Shown: positions 52,148 to 62,099, numbered from the stretch's first letter. The stretch is 64,000 bases of DNA from Rhodospirillales bacterium (GCA_017644185.1 JAEPMA010000005.1:186001-250000); one strand, 5' to 3'. The notes: generated by a model not told the origin, from the sequence alone. Program-made: numbers and translations.

Positions 52148-53140
52148 TCAATCGTTCAGGATTTTGGCGGCGTCAATCGCGTGATAGGTCAGCACGCCGT
52201 CAGCGCCGGCGCGTTTGAAACCCATCAGCATTTCCATCATCACGGTTTCATACTGCAACCAGCCGGCATTGCCGGCACCGCGCAACATCGCGTATTCGCC
52301 CGATACGTTGTAGGCGAAGGTCGGCACACCAAAGGTCTGCTTAACCCTTTGAACGACATCGAGATAGGGCAGGCCGGGCTTGACCATGACCATGTCGGCG
52401 CCTTCGTTGATATCCATCGCGACTTCGCGCATCGCTTCGTCGGTATTGGCCGGGTCCATTTGATAGGTCTTCTTGTCGCCCTTCAACGCACCGCCCGAAC
52501 CGACGGCATCACGGAACGGCCCGTAAAACCCGGATGCGTACTTCGCCGCATACGACATCAAGGCCACGTCGTGGAGATTGTTTTCATCCAGCCCCTTACG
52601 CAGCGCCGCGATCCGGCCGTCCATCATGTCACTGGGCGCGATCACGTCGCAGCCGGCTTCGGCCTGGCAAATCGTCTGTTTGACCAAACACTCGACCGTT
52701 TCGTCATTGAGGATGACATCGCCTTTGACGATCCCGTCATGACCGTCGGAATTAAACGGGTCGAGCGCCACATCGCACATCACGCCGATATCGGGGACCG
52801 CGTCCTTGATCGCCTTGACCGCCCGGCAAACAAGATTGTCCGGGTTCCAGGCCTCTCTCGCGTCGGGTGTTTTCAAGGTTGGATCGACAAAGGGGAAGAT
52901 CGCGATCATCGGAATACCGAGACCGCGCGCATCCTTGGCGGCACGCGCCAGAAGATCGCACGAAAGCCGCTCGACCCCCGGCATGGAGATGACCTGTTCC
53001 CGGTTGCCCGATCCCTCGATCACGAACACCGGCCAGATCAGGTCGGCGGGCGTGAGGACATTTTCTCGCACCAAGTCCCTGAGCCAGGGGGTGCGGCGGT
53101 TGCGGCGCATACGAGTTGCGGGAAAACGCGGGTTCGGCAT
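52148..53140 (-). CDS. hemB: Porphobilinogen synthase (5-aminolevulinate dehydratase)
   Basis: HemB condenses two 5-aminolevulinates to porphobilinogen for heme and corrin synthesis. The 330-residue product starts MPNPRFPATRMRRNRRTPW; the ATG at 53140 was chosen over one 54 bases upstream. The two Schiff-base lysines are in MSYAAKYASGFYGPFR and MVKPGLPYLD. The metal loop reads DVALDPFNSDGHDG, with Ala, Asp and Asp in place of the three zinc cysteines. This fits the magnesium-dependent rhizobial-type enzymes. It is divergent from the DsbA-like gene. Confidence 0.95.
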   Translation of the reverse strand: MPNPRFPATRMRRNRRTPWLRDLVRENVLTPADLIWPVFVIEGSGNREQVISMPGVERLSCDLLARAAKDARGLGIPMIAIFPFVDPTLKTPDAREAWNPDNLVCRAVKAIKDAVPDIGVMCDVALDPFNSDGHDGIVKGDVILNDETVECLVKQTICQAEAGCDVIAPSDMMDGRIAALRKGLDENNLHDVALMSYAAKYASGFYGPFRDAVGSGGALKGDKKTYQMDPANTDEAMREVAMDINEGADMVMVKPGLPYLDVVQRVKQTFGVPTFAYNVSGEYAMLRGAGNAGWLQYETVMMEMLMGFKRAGADGVLTYHAIDAAKILND

Positions 53141-53253
53141 CGTAAAAAGGTCTCCGGGATCGATCTCGGCGGTAGTTTCCAGATGCAGACCCATAAGGGC
53201 AAGGGTTTCATGCGCCTTTGATGCTCACTATGTTTGAGCAAAGGAGGTTCGCC

Positions 53254-53886
53254 ATGGACCGTAAATTGCTCTATTTCGCTGATCCCATGTGCTCGTGGTG
53301 CTGGGGTTTCTCACCGGTCATGGACCGGGTGAAGGAAAAAACCGCCGAAAAGGCCGACCTGCAGATCTTTGTCGGCGGGTTAAGGCCGTTCACCGATCAC
53401 GCCATGACCGACCGCGACAAGGATTACGTCCGCAATCACTGGACCCATGTTGCCGAAGCGTCGGGCCAGCCATTCGACTTTGAATTCTTCGAACGCGGCG
53501 ATTTCACCTACGATACCGAACCCGCATGCCGGGCCGTGGTCGCTGTCAGACGCGTCGCCCCCGAACTGGCGCCCGCCATGCTGGCCAGGCTGCACAAGGC
53601 GTTTTACGCGGAAAACCAGGACACCACCGACCCGAAGGTGCTCGCCAGTCTCGCCAACGAGGTCGGCGTCCCGCTGAGCGAGTTCGAGATCGCCTTCCAG
53701 GATCAGGATACGAAGCAGGAAACGCTGGGTGATTTCTACTACGCCCAGCGCTCTCAGATCACCGGATTTCCGACGCTCGTCGGCGTGGCGGAGGGGGAAA
53801 CCCCGGTTGCGCTCACCATCGGTTTCCGGCCGTGGGAGAATCTGGAACCCGCCCTGGATCAGTGGTTGGCACCGGGCGCTGATTAA
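53254..53886 (+). CDS. DsbA-family thiol oxidoreductase (FrnE-like)
   Basis: The 210-residue product is a thioredoxin-fold DsbA/FrnE-type protein with the redox motif CSWC in ADPMCSWCWGFSP near residue 16 and the cis-Pro in ITGFPTLV. It has no signal peptide, so it is probably cytoplasmic. The ATG at 53254 has GGAGG upstream; two earlier ATGs were rejected. It is divergent from hemB. The target is unknown. Confidence 0.88.
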   Translation: MDRKLLYFADPMCSWCWGFSPVMDRVKEKTAEKADLQIFVGGLRPFTDHAMTDRDKDYVRNHWTHVAEASGQPFDFEFFERGDFTYDTEPACRAVVAVRRVAPELAPAMLARLHKAFYAENQDTTDPKVLASLANEVGVPLSEFEIAFQDQDTKQETLGDFYYAQRSQITGFPTLVGVAEGETPVALTIGFRPWENLEPALDQWLAPGAD

Positions 53887-53893
53887 AACTTAA

Positions 53894-53984
53894 CGTCATC
53901 CTGAACTTGATTCAGGAACCATGAATGTTGCCGGAGTGTGTTGCTGTGCATTTTATGGGCCCTGAATCGAGTTCAGGGCGACGG
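53894..53984. repeat. Interspersed palindromic repeat, family C
   Basis: GTCATCCTGAACTTGATTCAGGA and CCTGAATCGAGTTCAGGGCGACGG are hairpin-forming halves, as in the copy at 49823. It fills much of the gap between the DsbA-like gene and lepB. Confidence 0.65.
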
Positions 53985-54118
53985 AATCAAAGTTCTTCAG
54001 CTTCTCCAATCAAGCCCTCATCCCTTGACAGCCGGGGGTTCGGCTGGCCATATCGCGGCCCTGTACAGGTCCCGGCCGCCGAATACCCATCCAGGCTGCC
54101 AACCCTTGGGGAGCAACA

Positions 54119-54832
54119 ATGAAAGAGACCCTTCGCACGGTCATCTACGCGGTCCTGATCGCGCTTTCGATCCGCGTGGCGGCGTTCGAGCCGTTTTCCA
54201 TTCCGTCGGGGTCGATGGTGCCGACGTTGCTGGTCGGCGACTATCTTTTCGTTTCCAAATACGCCTATGGCTACAGCCGCTATTCGCTGCCATTCGGCTT
54301 GCCGCTTTTGCCATCCGACCGGGTGTTTTTCACCGAACCGGAGCGTGGCGACGTCGCCGTTTTCAAGCTGCCGAGCGATAATTCGACGGATTTTATCAAG
54401 CGTGTGATCGGCCTGCCGGGTGACCGTATTCAGGTCAAGAACGGCATCCTGCACATCAACGGTCAACCGGTGGAGCGCAAGAAAATCGAAGACCACATCT
54501 TCGAAGCCGCCCCCGGCCAGTTCTCGCGCATCACGCAGTACGTCGAGACACTGCCGAACGGTAAGGAACACCTAATCGTTGAAAAGAGCGACAATAATGC
54601 CGGCAGCGACAACACGCAGGTCTATACCGTCCCCGACGGCCACTACTTCATGATGGGCGACAACCGCGACAATTCGAACGACTCGCGGTTTTCCGGCGTC
54701 GGGTTCGTGCCGCGTGAAAACTTCGTCGGCCGTGCCGAGTTCATCTTCTTCTCGATCGATGGCTCGGCGTGGAAGATCTGGACGTGGCTCGACGAACTGC
54801 GACCGGCGCGCTTCTTTACGAGTATCGAATGA
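54119..54832 (+). CDS. lepB: Signal peptidase I
   Basis: LepB removes signal peptides at the outer face of the inner membrane. The 237-residue product has an N-terminal membrane anchor and SIPSGSMVPTLLVGDYLFVSK with the catalytic Ser, TDFIKRVIGLPGD with the catalytic Lys, and MMGDNRDNSNDSRF. This is the S26 family order. rnc starts in its stop (ATGA), and rnc and era follow, the usual alphaproteobacterial lepB-rnc-era operon. Confidence 0.97.
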   Translation: MKETLRTVIYAVLIALSIRVAAFEPFSIPSGSMVPTLLVGDYLFVSKYAYGYSRYSLPFGLPLLPSDRVFFTEPERGDVAVFKLPSDNSTDFIKRVIGLPGDRIQVKNGILHINGQPVERKKIEDHIFEAAPGQFSRITQYVETLPNGKEHLIVEKSDNNAGSDNTQVYTVPDGHYFMMGDNRDNSNDSRFSGVGFVPRENFVGRAEFIFFSIDGSAWKIWTWLDELRPARFFTSIE

Positions 54833-55512
54833 GCGGCGGCCTCGACGCTTTACAGGCCGCCATCGGCTACACTTTCAAAGACATCGGTCTTTTACGTCAT
54901 GCGCTGGTTCATTCCAGCGCCACGTCGGTGCGCCTTAAATCCAACGAGCGGATGGAGTTTCTCGGCGACCGGGTGCTTGGGCTCATCCTCGCGGAAATGC
55001 TGCTCGACGCGTATCCGGACGAGGAAGAGGGCGAGATCAGCTACCGCTTCACCGCGCTCGCGCAACGTGACGCGCTGGCCAGCGTTGCCGAAGCCATCGG
55101 GGTCGCGGATCATTTGAAGCTTTCGAACGGTGAACACCTGACCGGGGGACGCGAAAATCCGGGCGTCCTCGCCGACGCCACCGAAGCGGTGATCTGCGCG
55201 ATCTATCGTGATGGCGGGCTGGAGGCGGCGCGCGACTTCATCCATAAAAACTGGACCGCGATGATGCGGGAGAACCGGCGCCCCCCCAAAGACCCGAAAA
55301 CGACACTTCAGGAATGGGCGCAGGGCCGCGGCCTTGGACTGCCGCACTATCGGGTCACCGGCCAGTCCGGGCCCGACCATCAACCGGTGTTTACGGTCGA
55401 AGTTAAAGTGCAGGGTCAGTCGAACGCGACGGGTGAAGGCAGCAACAAACGCGCCGCCGAGCAGGCCGCCGCCGAAGCCATGCTTGCCACGATTGAAAAG
55501 GACGGCAAATGA
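54829..55512 (+). CDS. rnc: Ribonuclease III
   Basis: RNase III cuts double-stranded RNA in rRNA and mRNA processing. The 227-residue product has the RNase III domain with NERMEFLGDRVLGLILAEML and the Asp/Glu catalytic set (LADATEAVICAIYRDGG), and a C-terminal double-stranded-RNA-binding domain (DPKTTLQEWAQGRGLGLPHY to the end). The ATG overlaps the lepB stop, so an upstream in-frame ATG is unlikely to be used. era starts 4 bases before its stop. Confidence 0.97.
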   Translation: MSGGLDALQAAIGYTFKDIGLLRHALVHSSATSVRLKSNERMEFLGDRVLGLILAEMLLDAYPDEEEGEISYRFTALAQRDALASVAEAIGVADHLKLSNGEHLTGGRENPGVLADATEAVICAIYRDGGLEAARDFIHKNWTAMMRENRRPPKDPKTTLQEWAQGRGLGLPHYRVTGQSGPDHQPVFTVEVKVQGQSNATGEGSNKRAAEQAAAEAMLATIEKDGK

Positions 55513-56432
55513 CCGATATCGATCAAACCAGCGCCGGGTTCGTCGCCGTATTGGGCGCCCCCAATGCCGGTAAGTCGACCTTCGTCAACCGGGCGGTCGG
55601 GGCCAAGGTGTCGATCGTCTCACCCAAAGTTCAGACGACACGGACCCGCGTGCTCGGCATCCTGATCAAAGACGGCGCGCAGATCCTGTTCGTCGACACA
55701 CCCGGGATTTTTCAGCCCCGCCGCCGGCTCGACCGCGCCATGGTTGCCAGCGCATGGGGCTCGGCGGGGGACGCGGACGTGATCCTGTTGATGATCGACG
55801 CGCAACGTGGGTTTGACAGCAACACGAAGTCGATCCTCGACGGGTTGAAGAAAAGAAAAGAGGAAAAGCCGAACGCGCCGGCGCCGATCCTCGTTTTGAA
55901 TAAAGTCGATGCGGCGGAGAAGGGGAAACTTCTGACCCTTGCGCAGGAACTGAACGATCTCGAACTGTTCTCCGACACGTTCATGATTTCGGCTTTAACG
56001 GGTGACGGCGTCAGTGACCTGGTCGATTTTTGCGCCGAACGCATGGCACCGGGTCCATGGTTGTTCCCGGAAGATCAGATTTCCGACATGCCGGCGCGGC
56101 TTCTCGCCGCCGAGGTCACGCGCGAGAAACTTTATCTGCAACTTCAGAAAGAGCTCCCTTACGCCGCCACGGTCGAAACCGAAACCTGGACCAACCAGGA
56201 CGACGGCGCGATCCGGATCGAGCAGGTCATCTTCGTCGAACGCGACAGCCAGAAGGCCATTGTGCTGGGCAAGCGCGGATCGCGCATCAAGGAAATCGGC
56301 GCGGCATCTCGAAAAGAGCTCGAAGAGATGTTCGAGTGCCGCGTGCACCTGTTTTTGTTCGTGAAAGTACGCGAAAAATGGGGCGACGATCCCGAGCGCT
56401 ATCGCGACTGGGGCCTCGACTTCAACGCATAG
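55509..56432 (+). CDS. era: GTPase Era
   Basis: Era is a 16S rRNA-binding GTPase needed for 30S assembly. The 307-residue product has G1 GAPNAGKST, the switch region TRTRVLGI, G3 DTPG, G4 NKVD and the G5 region SALTG, followed by a C-terminal KH domain with VLGKRGSRIKEIG. It is translationally coupled to rnc (ATGA overlap). It is the last gene of the lepB operon. Confidence 0.97.
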   Translation: MTDIDQTSAGFVAVLGAPNAGKSTFVNRAVGAKVSIVSPKVQTTRTRVLGILIKDGAQILFVDTPGIFQPRRRLDRAMVASAWGSAGDADVILLMIDAQRGFDSNTKSILDGLKKRKEEKPNAPAPILVLNKVDAAEKGKLLTLAQELNDLELFSDTFMISALTGDGVSDLVDFCAERMAPGPWLFPEDQISDMPARLLAAEVTREKLYLQLQKELPYAATVETETWTNQDDGAIRIEQVIFVERDSQKAIVLGKRGSRIKEIGAASRKELEEMFECRVHLFLFVKVREKWGDDPERYRDWGLDFNA

Positions 56433-56440
56433 ACCACGCG

Positions 56441-56583
56441 CGTCATCCCGGACGCGATGGGCCTCCAAATCTTTGATTTGGCAAGGGCCATCAGCGATCC
56501 GGGACCAATGTCAAAGATATGTGTGGTCGTCGGAATGGGTCCCGGGTCTCGGCCCGCATTTGCGGACCGCGCCCGGGATGACG
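56441..56583. repeat. Interspersed palindromic repeat, GTCATCCCGG type
   Basis: CGTCATCCCGG and CCCGGGATGACG ends enclose GATCCGGGACC and ATGGGTCCCGGG arms, the same build as the copy at 31485. It lies between the convergent era and OAH-sulfhydrylase genes. It is longer than other copies because of an internal segment with a CAAATCTTTGATTTG palindrome. Confidence 0.75.
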
Positions 56584-56596
56584 GTGTTTTTTATAT

Positions 56597-57886
56597 TCAG
56601 ACTTTATCCAGCGCCTGGCTCAGGTCGGCGATGATGTCGTCGATGTGCTCGAGCCCGATGGAAAGGCGCACGTAGCCCGGCGTCACCCCGGCCTTAGCCT
56701 GATCTTCCGCAGACAGCTGCGAGTGCGTCGTCGTCGCCGGGTGGATGGCTAGAGAGCGCGCATCGCCGATGTTGGCGACGTGATATAGAAGCTCCAGCGC
56801 GTCGATGAACTTGCGCCCGGCGTCGGCGCCGCCCTTAAGCTCGAACCCGCAGAGCGCGCCGTTTCCACCCTTGAGATACGCATCGCGGCGCTTGGCGGGC
56901 TCACCGGATTGCTGCGACGGATGGATCACGTTTTCGATCTTGTCGTGGCCCTTCAGGAACTCCGCCACCTTGACCGCATTTTCGCAGTGACGCGCCATCC
57001 GAAGCGGCAGGGTTTCGATCCCCTGGATAAACTGGAACGCGTTGAACGGGCTCATCGCCGAGCCCATGTCGCGCAGCAGAATGACCCGCGCACGGATGAT
57101 GTAGGCGATGGGGCCCAACGGTTTGACGGCCTCGGTCCAGACCGCGCCGTGGTAGCTCGGGTCCGGCTGGTTCAGGGTCGGGAAACGGTCGCCGCCGGCT
57201 TCCCAGTCGAAGTTACCGCCGTCGATCAGCATGCCGCCGATCGAGGTGCCGTGCCCGCCCATGTATTTGGTCGCCGAATAGATCACCACCGCGGCGCCGT
57301 GTTCCAGCGGCTTGCAGAGGATCGGCGCCGCCGTGTTATCCATGATCAAAGGGACACCTTCTTCACGGCCGATGTCGGCGACTTCCTTTATCGGGAAGAC
57401 ATGCAGCTTCGGGTTGGGGAGCGTTTCGGCGTAATAGCAGCGCGTCTTGTCGTCGGTCGCCTTGCGGAAATTCTCCGGGTCCGCGGGATCGACGAAGCGG
57501 CATTCGATACCAAGGTCCTTCAGCGTGTTCTGGAACAGGTTCCACGTACCGCCGTAAATATCCGTTGAGCAGACGAAGTTGTCGCCCGCCTTGCACAAAT
57601 TCAGGATCGCGAACGTCGACGCGGCCTGACCGGATGCAAGGGCGAGGGCGGCGACACCGCCCTCAAGCGCCGCGACGCGCTTTTCCATCACGTCGCAGGT
57701 CGGGTTCATGATGCGCGAATAGATGTTCCCCAATTCTTTGAGCGCGAACAGGTTTTCCGCATGTTCGGTGCTATCGAATTGATAGGACGTGGTCATGTGG
57801 ATCGGCACCGCGACCGCGTTGGTGTCATCTTTCCGGTAACCGGCGTGCAGCGCCAACGTCTCGGGGTGCATTTTGCTTTCGTCCAT
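56597..57886 (-). CDS. metY: O-acetylhomoserine aminocarboxypropyltransferase (sulfhydrylase)
   Basis: MetY makes homocysteine from O-acetylhomoserine and sulfide. The 429-residue product starts MDESKMHPETLALHAGY and has the long-form MetY layout: PIHMTTSYQFDSTEHAENLFAL, YSRIMNPTCDVMEKRVAALEGG, FVCSTDIYGGTWNLF, and PLP Lys in IYSATKYMGGHGTSIGG. The HGTSIGG and C-terminal RLSIGLEHIDDI blocks are typical. The start is an ATG. It is divergent from icmF with a ~325-base gap that holds a repeat and a palindromic operator candidate. Confidence 0.93.
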   Translation of the reverse strand: MDESKMHPETLALHAGYRKDDTNAVAVPIHMTTSYQFDSTEHAENLFALKELGNIYSRIMNPTCDVMEKRVAALEGGVAALALASGQAASTFAILNLCKAGDNFVCSTDIYGGTWNLFQNTLKDLGIECRFVDPADPENFRKATDDKTRCYYAETLPNPKLHVFPIKEVADIGREEGVPLIMDNTAAPILCKPLEHGAAVVIYSATKYMGGHGTSIGGMLIDGGNFDWEAGGDRFPTLNQPDPSYHGAVWTEAVKPLGPIAYIIRARVILLRDMGSAMSPFNAFQFIQGIETLPLRMARHCENAVKVAEFLKGHDKIENVIHPSQQSGEPAKRRDAYLKGGNGALCGFELKGGADAGRKFIDALELLYHVANIGDARSLAIHPATTTHSQLSAEDQAKAGVTPGYVRLSIGLEHIDDIIADLSQALDKV

Positions 57887-57985
57887 AATCTCTCCTCCAA
57901 TCGGGGTCTGTGGTTGCGCGGATCATTCTGCCCCGGGCAGGGGATGTCAATGGCGGGGGCCGTAACGGTGATCCCAATTCTTGGT

Positions 57986-58054
57986 GTCATTTCGGCGAAA
58001 GCCGGAATCCAGTTCTACCGTGATATCTGGACCCCGGCCTGCGCCGGGGTGACG
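57986..58054. repeat. Interspersed palindromic repeat, family D
   Basis: GTCATTTCGGCGAAAGCCGGAATCCAG and CTGGACCCCGGCCTGCGCCGGGGTGACG halves each form a hairpin and have GTCAT/GTGACG ends. It sits in the metY-icmF gap, upstream of the palindrome at 58112. A related element starts the copy at 63177. Confidence 0.6.
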
Positions 58055-58111
58055 CTTCCGGAAAGAACCGTGAGCACTCAATCTTTGACCGAATTCGTCT
58101 CCCATGCTAAG

Positions 58112-58127
58112 TTTACGTTAACGTAAA
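58112..58127. promoter_or_regulatory. Perfect 16-bp palindrome upstream of icmF
   Basis: TTTACGTTAACGTAAA is a perfect palindrome, 85 bases upstream of the icmF ATG. From memory it resembles operators of MerR-type LiuR regulators of branched-chain amino acid and acyl-CoA genes in proteobacteria (TTTACGT..ACGTAAA class). This is a match by recall only, but the position suits an operator or promoter-overlapping site of icmF. Confidence 0.6.
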
Positions 58128-58212
58128 GGGAAAGTTTGGTAATCGCGGCGTATCTCGAACTGCGGCCTGCTTTCCGCTACAATCCGACGGCATATTCTTG
58201 GGAGAGAGCACC

Positions 58213-61200
58213 ATGCCAGACGACGGCAAGCAGACCGCTGAGCGCAAATCGCAGGCGACCAAAGCAGACAAGAGCTACACGCCGAACAACCCGGTCCGCT
58301 TCGTGACCGCGGCGAGCCTGTTCGACGGTCATGACGCCTCGATCAACATCATGCGCCGTATCCTGCAGTCGGGTGGTGCCGAAGTGATCCACCTCGGCCA
58401 CAACCGCTCCGTCGCCGAGGTCGTCGACGCCGCCATTCAAGAAGACGCGCAGGGCATCGCGCTGTCGTCCTATCAGGGCGGGCACGTCGAATACTTCAAG
58501 TACATGGTCGATCTTTTGAAACAGGCTGGCCGCCCGGATATCAAGGTGTTCGGCGGCGGCGGCGGCGTCATCGTGCCGGCCGAGATCCGCGATCTGCACG
58601 AATACGGCGTGACCCGCATCTTTTCCCCCGAAGACGGCCACCAGATGGGTCTTCAGGGGATGATCCAACACATGATCGAGGTTTCCGACTTCGACCCGAC
58701 GGACGACCTTCCCAAATCCCTCGGCAAGCTGGCTGATGCAGATCACAAGGATCTGGCACGTATTATTTCCGCCATCGAAAAAGACAAACTGCCGGACGCG
58801 GACCTCAAAAAGCTCCGCGAGTTGGCGTCGAAACAAGACAAGACGCCCGTACTCGGCATCACCGGTACGGGCGGCGCCGGCAAATCGTCGCTGACCGACG
58901 AACTGATCCGCCGCTTCCGGCTTTATTCCAACGAGCCCAACATCGCCGTCATCGCTATCGATCCGACGCGCAGAAAGACCAAGGGCGCGCTTTTGGGCGA
59001 CCGCATCCGCATGAACGCCATCGACGGATCGAACATCTATTTCCGCTCAGTCGCGACGCGCGGCTCGAAAACCGAAGTGCCGGAATACCTGCCCGACATC
59101 ATCGCCGCGACGAAAGCGGCGGGTTTCGACATGGTGATCGTCGAGACGCCAGGGATCGGGCAGGGCGATGCCGCCATCGTCGACCTGGTGGATGTATCTC
59201 TCTACGTCATGACGCCTGAATTCGGTGCCCAGAGCCAGCTCGAGAAGATCGACATGCTCGACTTCGCCGACTGCGTCGCCATCAACAAGATGGACAGGAA
59301 GGGCGCGCTGGACGCCGTCCGCGACGTCAGAAAACAGGTTCAACGTAACCGTGAAGCCTTCGGCGCATCGCCGGACGACATGCCGGTGTTTGGGTGCATG
59401 GCGTCCAAGTTCGCCGACCCGGGCATCACCGCGCTTTATCAGGAACTACTGGGCGTGTTCGCGGACAAGGGCTTCAACGCGCCGCCGTGCATCATCGAGC
59501 CGGTCACGACCAAGGTCTCAGAGCCCGGTCAGACCATCGTGCCGCCGGAGCGTGCGCGTTACCTCGCCGAAATCTCGGAAACCGTCCGCGGCTATCACCA
59601 AACCATCACCGAACAATCCAAGATCGCCCGCGAGCGTCAGCAGCTTCGCGAGACCAAGCGCATGCTGGCGGACGCCGGATCCAAATCGCCGGACGATCTC
59701 GACAGGCTTTTGGCCGAGCGCGACGAGGCCATCGACCCGCGCGCCAAAAAGCTGATCGAGATTTGGCCGACCGTCGTCGAGAGCTATTCCGGCGACGAGT
59801 ACGTGGTGAAAATCCGCGACAAGGAAGTGCGCTACAACCTCCAGCGCCAGACGCTGTCCGGGAACCGCATCTCGCGCGTTGCCCTCCCTAAATACGAAGA
59901 CGAGGGCGAACTGCTGAAGTTCCTGCTCAAGGAAAACCTGCCGGGCAGCTTCCCCTATACGGCGGGCGTGTTCGCGTTCAAGCGCGAGGGCGAGGACCCG
60001 ACCCGCATGTTCGCGGGCGAGGGCGATCCGTTCCGCACCAACGCGCGCTTCAAGTTCCTATCGAAGGATTCAGAGGCCAAACGCCTCTCGACCGCGTTCG
60101 ACAGCGTCACACTCTACGGTTTCGATCCCGCCGAGCGCCCGGACATTTACGGCAAGGTCGGGAATTCGGGGGTTTCGATCGCGACCCTCGACGACATGAA
60201 GGCGCTTTACGACGGCTTCGACCTCTGTGCGCCCAACACGTCTGTCTCCATGACCATCAACGGCCCGGCGCCGACCATTCTCGCGATGTTCATGAACACC
60301 GCCATCGATCAGCAGGTTACGAAATTCGAAGGAGACAATGGCCGCGCGCCCACCGACGAAGAGATCGAGAAGATCAAGGCATGGACGCTGTCGACCGTGC
60401 GCGGCACCGTTCAGGCGGATATTCTGAAAGAAGACCAGGGTCAGAATACCTGCATCTTCTCGACCGAGTTCGCCTTGAAGATGATGGCCGATATCCAGTC
60501 GTACTTCGTCCATCACAAGGTGCGGAATTTCTATTCGGTTTCGATCTCCGGCTATCACATCGCCGAAGCGGGCGCGAACCCGATCAGCCAGCTTGCCTTC
60601 ACGCTCGCCAACGGTTTCACGTTCGTCGAGGCTTACCTCGCGAGGGGGATGGACATCGATGATTTCGCCCCCAATCTCTCGTTCTTCTTCTCGAACGGGA
60701 TGGACCCGGAATATTCCGTCATGGGCCGCGTTGCACGCCGCATCTGGGCGACCGCGATGCGGTTTAAATACGGTGCCAACGAACGCTCACAAAAGCTCAA
60801 ATACCACATTCAGACGTCGGGTCGCTCGCTGCACGCGCAGGAAATGGACTTCAACGATATCCGCACCACGCTGCAGGCGCTGATAGCTGTCTACGACAAC
60901 TGCAACTCCTTGCACACCAACGCCTACGACGAGGCGATCACGACGCCGACCGAAGAATCGCTTCGCCGCGCCATTGCCATCCAGATGATCATCAACAAGG
61001 AATGGGGTCTGGCGAAGAACGAGAACCCGAACCAGGGCTCATTCGTCATCGACGAGCTGACCGATCTGGTCGAGGAAGCCGTTCTTATGGAGTTCGACCG
61101 CATCACCGAACGGGGTGGGGTGCTGGGTGCGATGGAAACCGGCTACCAGCGCGGCAAGATCCAGGAAGAAAGCATTCACTACGAGACGCTGAAGCACACC

Positions 61201-61497
61201 GGCGAGCTGCCGATCATCGGTGTGAATACGTACCGCAACCCGAACCCGCCGGAAGAAAAAGAGATCGAACTGCGCCGCTCGACGGAAGAAGAGAAACAGA
61301 GCCAGATTACCCGGCTTCGCGACTTCCAAAATCGAAACGGGGACTCGGCCGCGGACATGGTCAAGCGGCTGCAGCACGCCGCGACCAACGACGAGAACGT
61401 CTTCGCGGTGTTAATGGATGCGGTCCGCGTCTGCTCGCTCGGCCAGATCACGGATGCGCTGTTCGAGGCCGGCGGTAAATACCGGCGGAATATGTGA
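58213..61497 (+). CDS. icmF: Fused isobutyryl-CoA mutase
   Basis: IcmF is a B12-dependent enzyme interconverting isobutyryl-CoA and n-butyryl-CoA, with its chaperone built in. The 1094-residue product has a B12-binding domain (~25-160; [10 protein letters not shown] with His40), a MeaB-type GTPase domain (~210-420; P-loop GTGGAGKSS), a linker, and the mutase barrel (~545-1094). Aligned with methylmalonyl-CoA mutase, Tyr89 is Phe600 (RMFAG) and Arg207 is Gln744 (GQNTC), the residue pair that marks isobutyryl- rather than methylmalonyl-CoA specificity. The ATG at 58213 follows GGGAGAG. It needs B12, for which cobS/cobT are nearby. Confidence 0.95.
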   Translation: MPDDGKQTAERKSQATKADKSYTPNNPVRFVTAASLFDGHDASINIMRRILQSGGAEVIHLGHNRSVAEVVDAAIQEDAQGIALSSYQGGHVEYFKYMVDLLKQAGRPDIKVFGGGGGVIVPAEIRDLHEYGVTRIFSPEDGHQMGLQGMIQHMIEVSDFDPTDDLPKSLGKLADADHKDLARIISAIEKDKLPDADLKKLRELASKQDKTPVLGITGTGGAGKSSLTDELIRRFRLYSNEPNIAVIAIDPTRRKTKGALLGDRIRMNAIDGSNIYFRSVATRGSKTEVPEYLPDIIAATKAAGFDMVIVETPGIGQGDAAIVDLVDVSLYVMTPEFGAQSQLEKIDMLDFADCVAINKMDRKGALDAVRDVRKQVQRNREAFGASPDDMPVFGCMASKFADPGITALYQELLGVFADKGFNAPPCIIEPVTTKVSEPGQTIVPPERARYLAEISETVRGYHQTITEQSKIARERQQLRETKRMLADAGSKSPDDLDRLLAERDEAIDPRAKKLIEIWPTVVESYSGDEYVVKIRDKEVRYNLQRQTLSGNRISRVALPKYEDEGELLKFLLKENLPGSFPYTAGVFAFKREGEDPTRMFAGEGDPFRTNARFKFLSKDSEAKRLSTAFDSVTLYGFDPAERPDIYGKVGNSGVSIATLDDMKALYDGFDLCAPNTSVSMTINGPAPTILAMFMNTAIDQQVTKFEGDNGRAPTDEEIEKIKAWTLSTVRGTVQADILKEDQGQNTCIFSTEFALKMMADIQSYFVHHKVRNFYSVSISGYHIAEAGANPISQLAFTLANGFTFVEAYLARGMDIDDFAPNLSFFFSNGMDPEYSVMGRVARRIWATAMRFKYGANERSQKLKYHIQTSGRSLHAQEMDFNDIRTTLQALIAVYDNCNSLHTNAYDEAITTPTEESLRRAIAIQMIINKEWGLAKNENPNQGSFVIDELTDLVEEAVLMEFDRITERGGVLGAMETGYQRGKIQEESIHYETLKHTGELPIIGVNTYRNPNPPEEKEIELRRSTEEEKQSQITRLRDFQNRNGDSAADMVKRLQHAATNDENVFAVLMDAVRVCSLGQITDALFEAGGKYRRNM

Positions 61498-61519
61498 CGG
61501 TCCGCCGACGTGACGCTGT

Positions 61520-61984
61520 TCAAAAATCCAGCGGCGCGTTGTCGGTCACTTCCTTCATGACGAAGAACGTCCGGGTCTGGCGCACGCCGGGGAGCGCGAT
61601 CAGCTTCTCGCCATGCAGGCGGTTGAAGTCCTGCATGTCGCGCACGCGGATTTTCAGGAAATAGTCGAAGTCTCCGGCCACCAGGTGACAGTCGAGTACG
61701 AAGCTCAGCTTTCTGATCGCCCGTTCGAACTCGCCGAAGCTTTCGGGTGTTGAGCGGTCGAGCACCACCCCCACCATCACCAGCGCACCCCGTTCGACTT
61801 TCTGTGGGGAAATCTGTGCCCGCACGCCATCGATATAGCCGTCCGCGAACAGTCGTTGCGTGCGGCGATGACAGGTCGCCGGACTGACATGCACCTTTTC
61901 CGCCAGCTCGGCATTGGTCAGACGGCCGTTCGCCTGCAACAGCCCGAGAATGCGCCGGTCGATGCGATCCAATTCATTGTTCAT
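61520..61984 (-). CDS. acdR: Lrp/AsnC-family regulator, probable AcdR
   Basis: The 154-residue product is an Lrp-type regulator. The N-terminal helix-turn-helix reads LDRIDRRILGLLQANGRLTNAELAEKVHVSPATCHRR, and the C-terminal RAM domain begins near residue 65. It is divergent from the ACC deaminase gene with 160 bases between them. This is the arrangement of acdR-acdS in rhizobia and Azospirillum, where AcdR controls acdS. The symbol is given by position and family; it is not proven. Confidence 0.85.
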   Translation of the reverse strand: MNNELDRIDRRILGLLQANGRLTNAELAEKVHVSPATCHRRTQRLFADGYIDGVRAQISPQKVERGALVMVGVVLDRSTPESFGEFERAIRKLSFVLDCHLVAGDFDYFLKIRVRDMQDFNRLHGEKLIALPGVRQTRTFFVMKEVTDNAPLDF

Positions 61985-62099
61985 GAAACTTTCTTCCGAA
62001 AAATATTAAAATATCTACTCATTTTCTTTTTAAATACGAATTTATATAATTTTTCATCCGGTAAATAGATAAAATCAGAAAGCACCTATCACACCATTT

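Noticed and set aside
58213-61497. Annotation as methylmalonyl-CoA mutase
   Set aside because: Built-in GTPase domain, Phe600 and Gln744 fit isobutyryl-CoA mutase.
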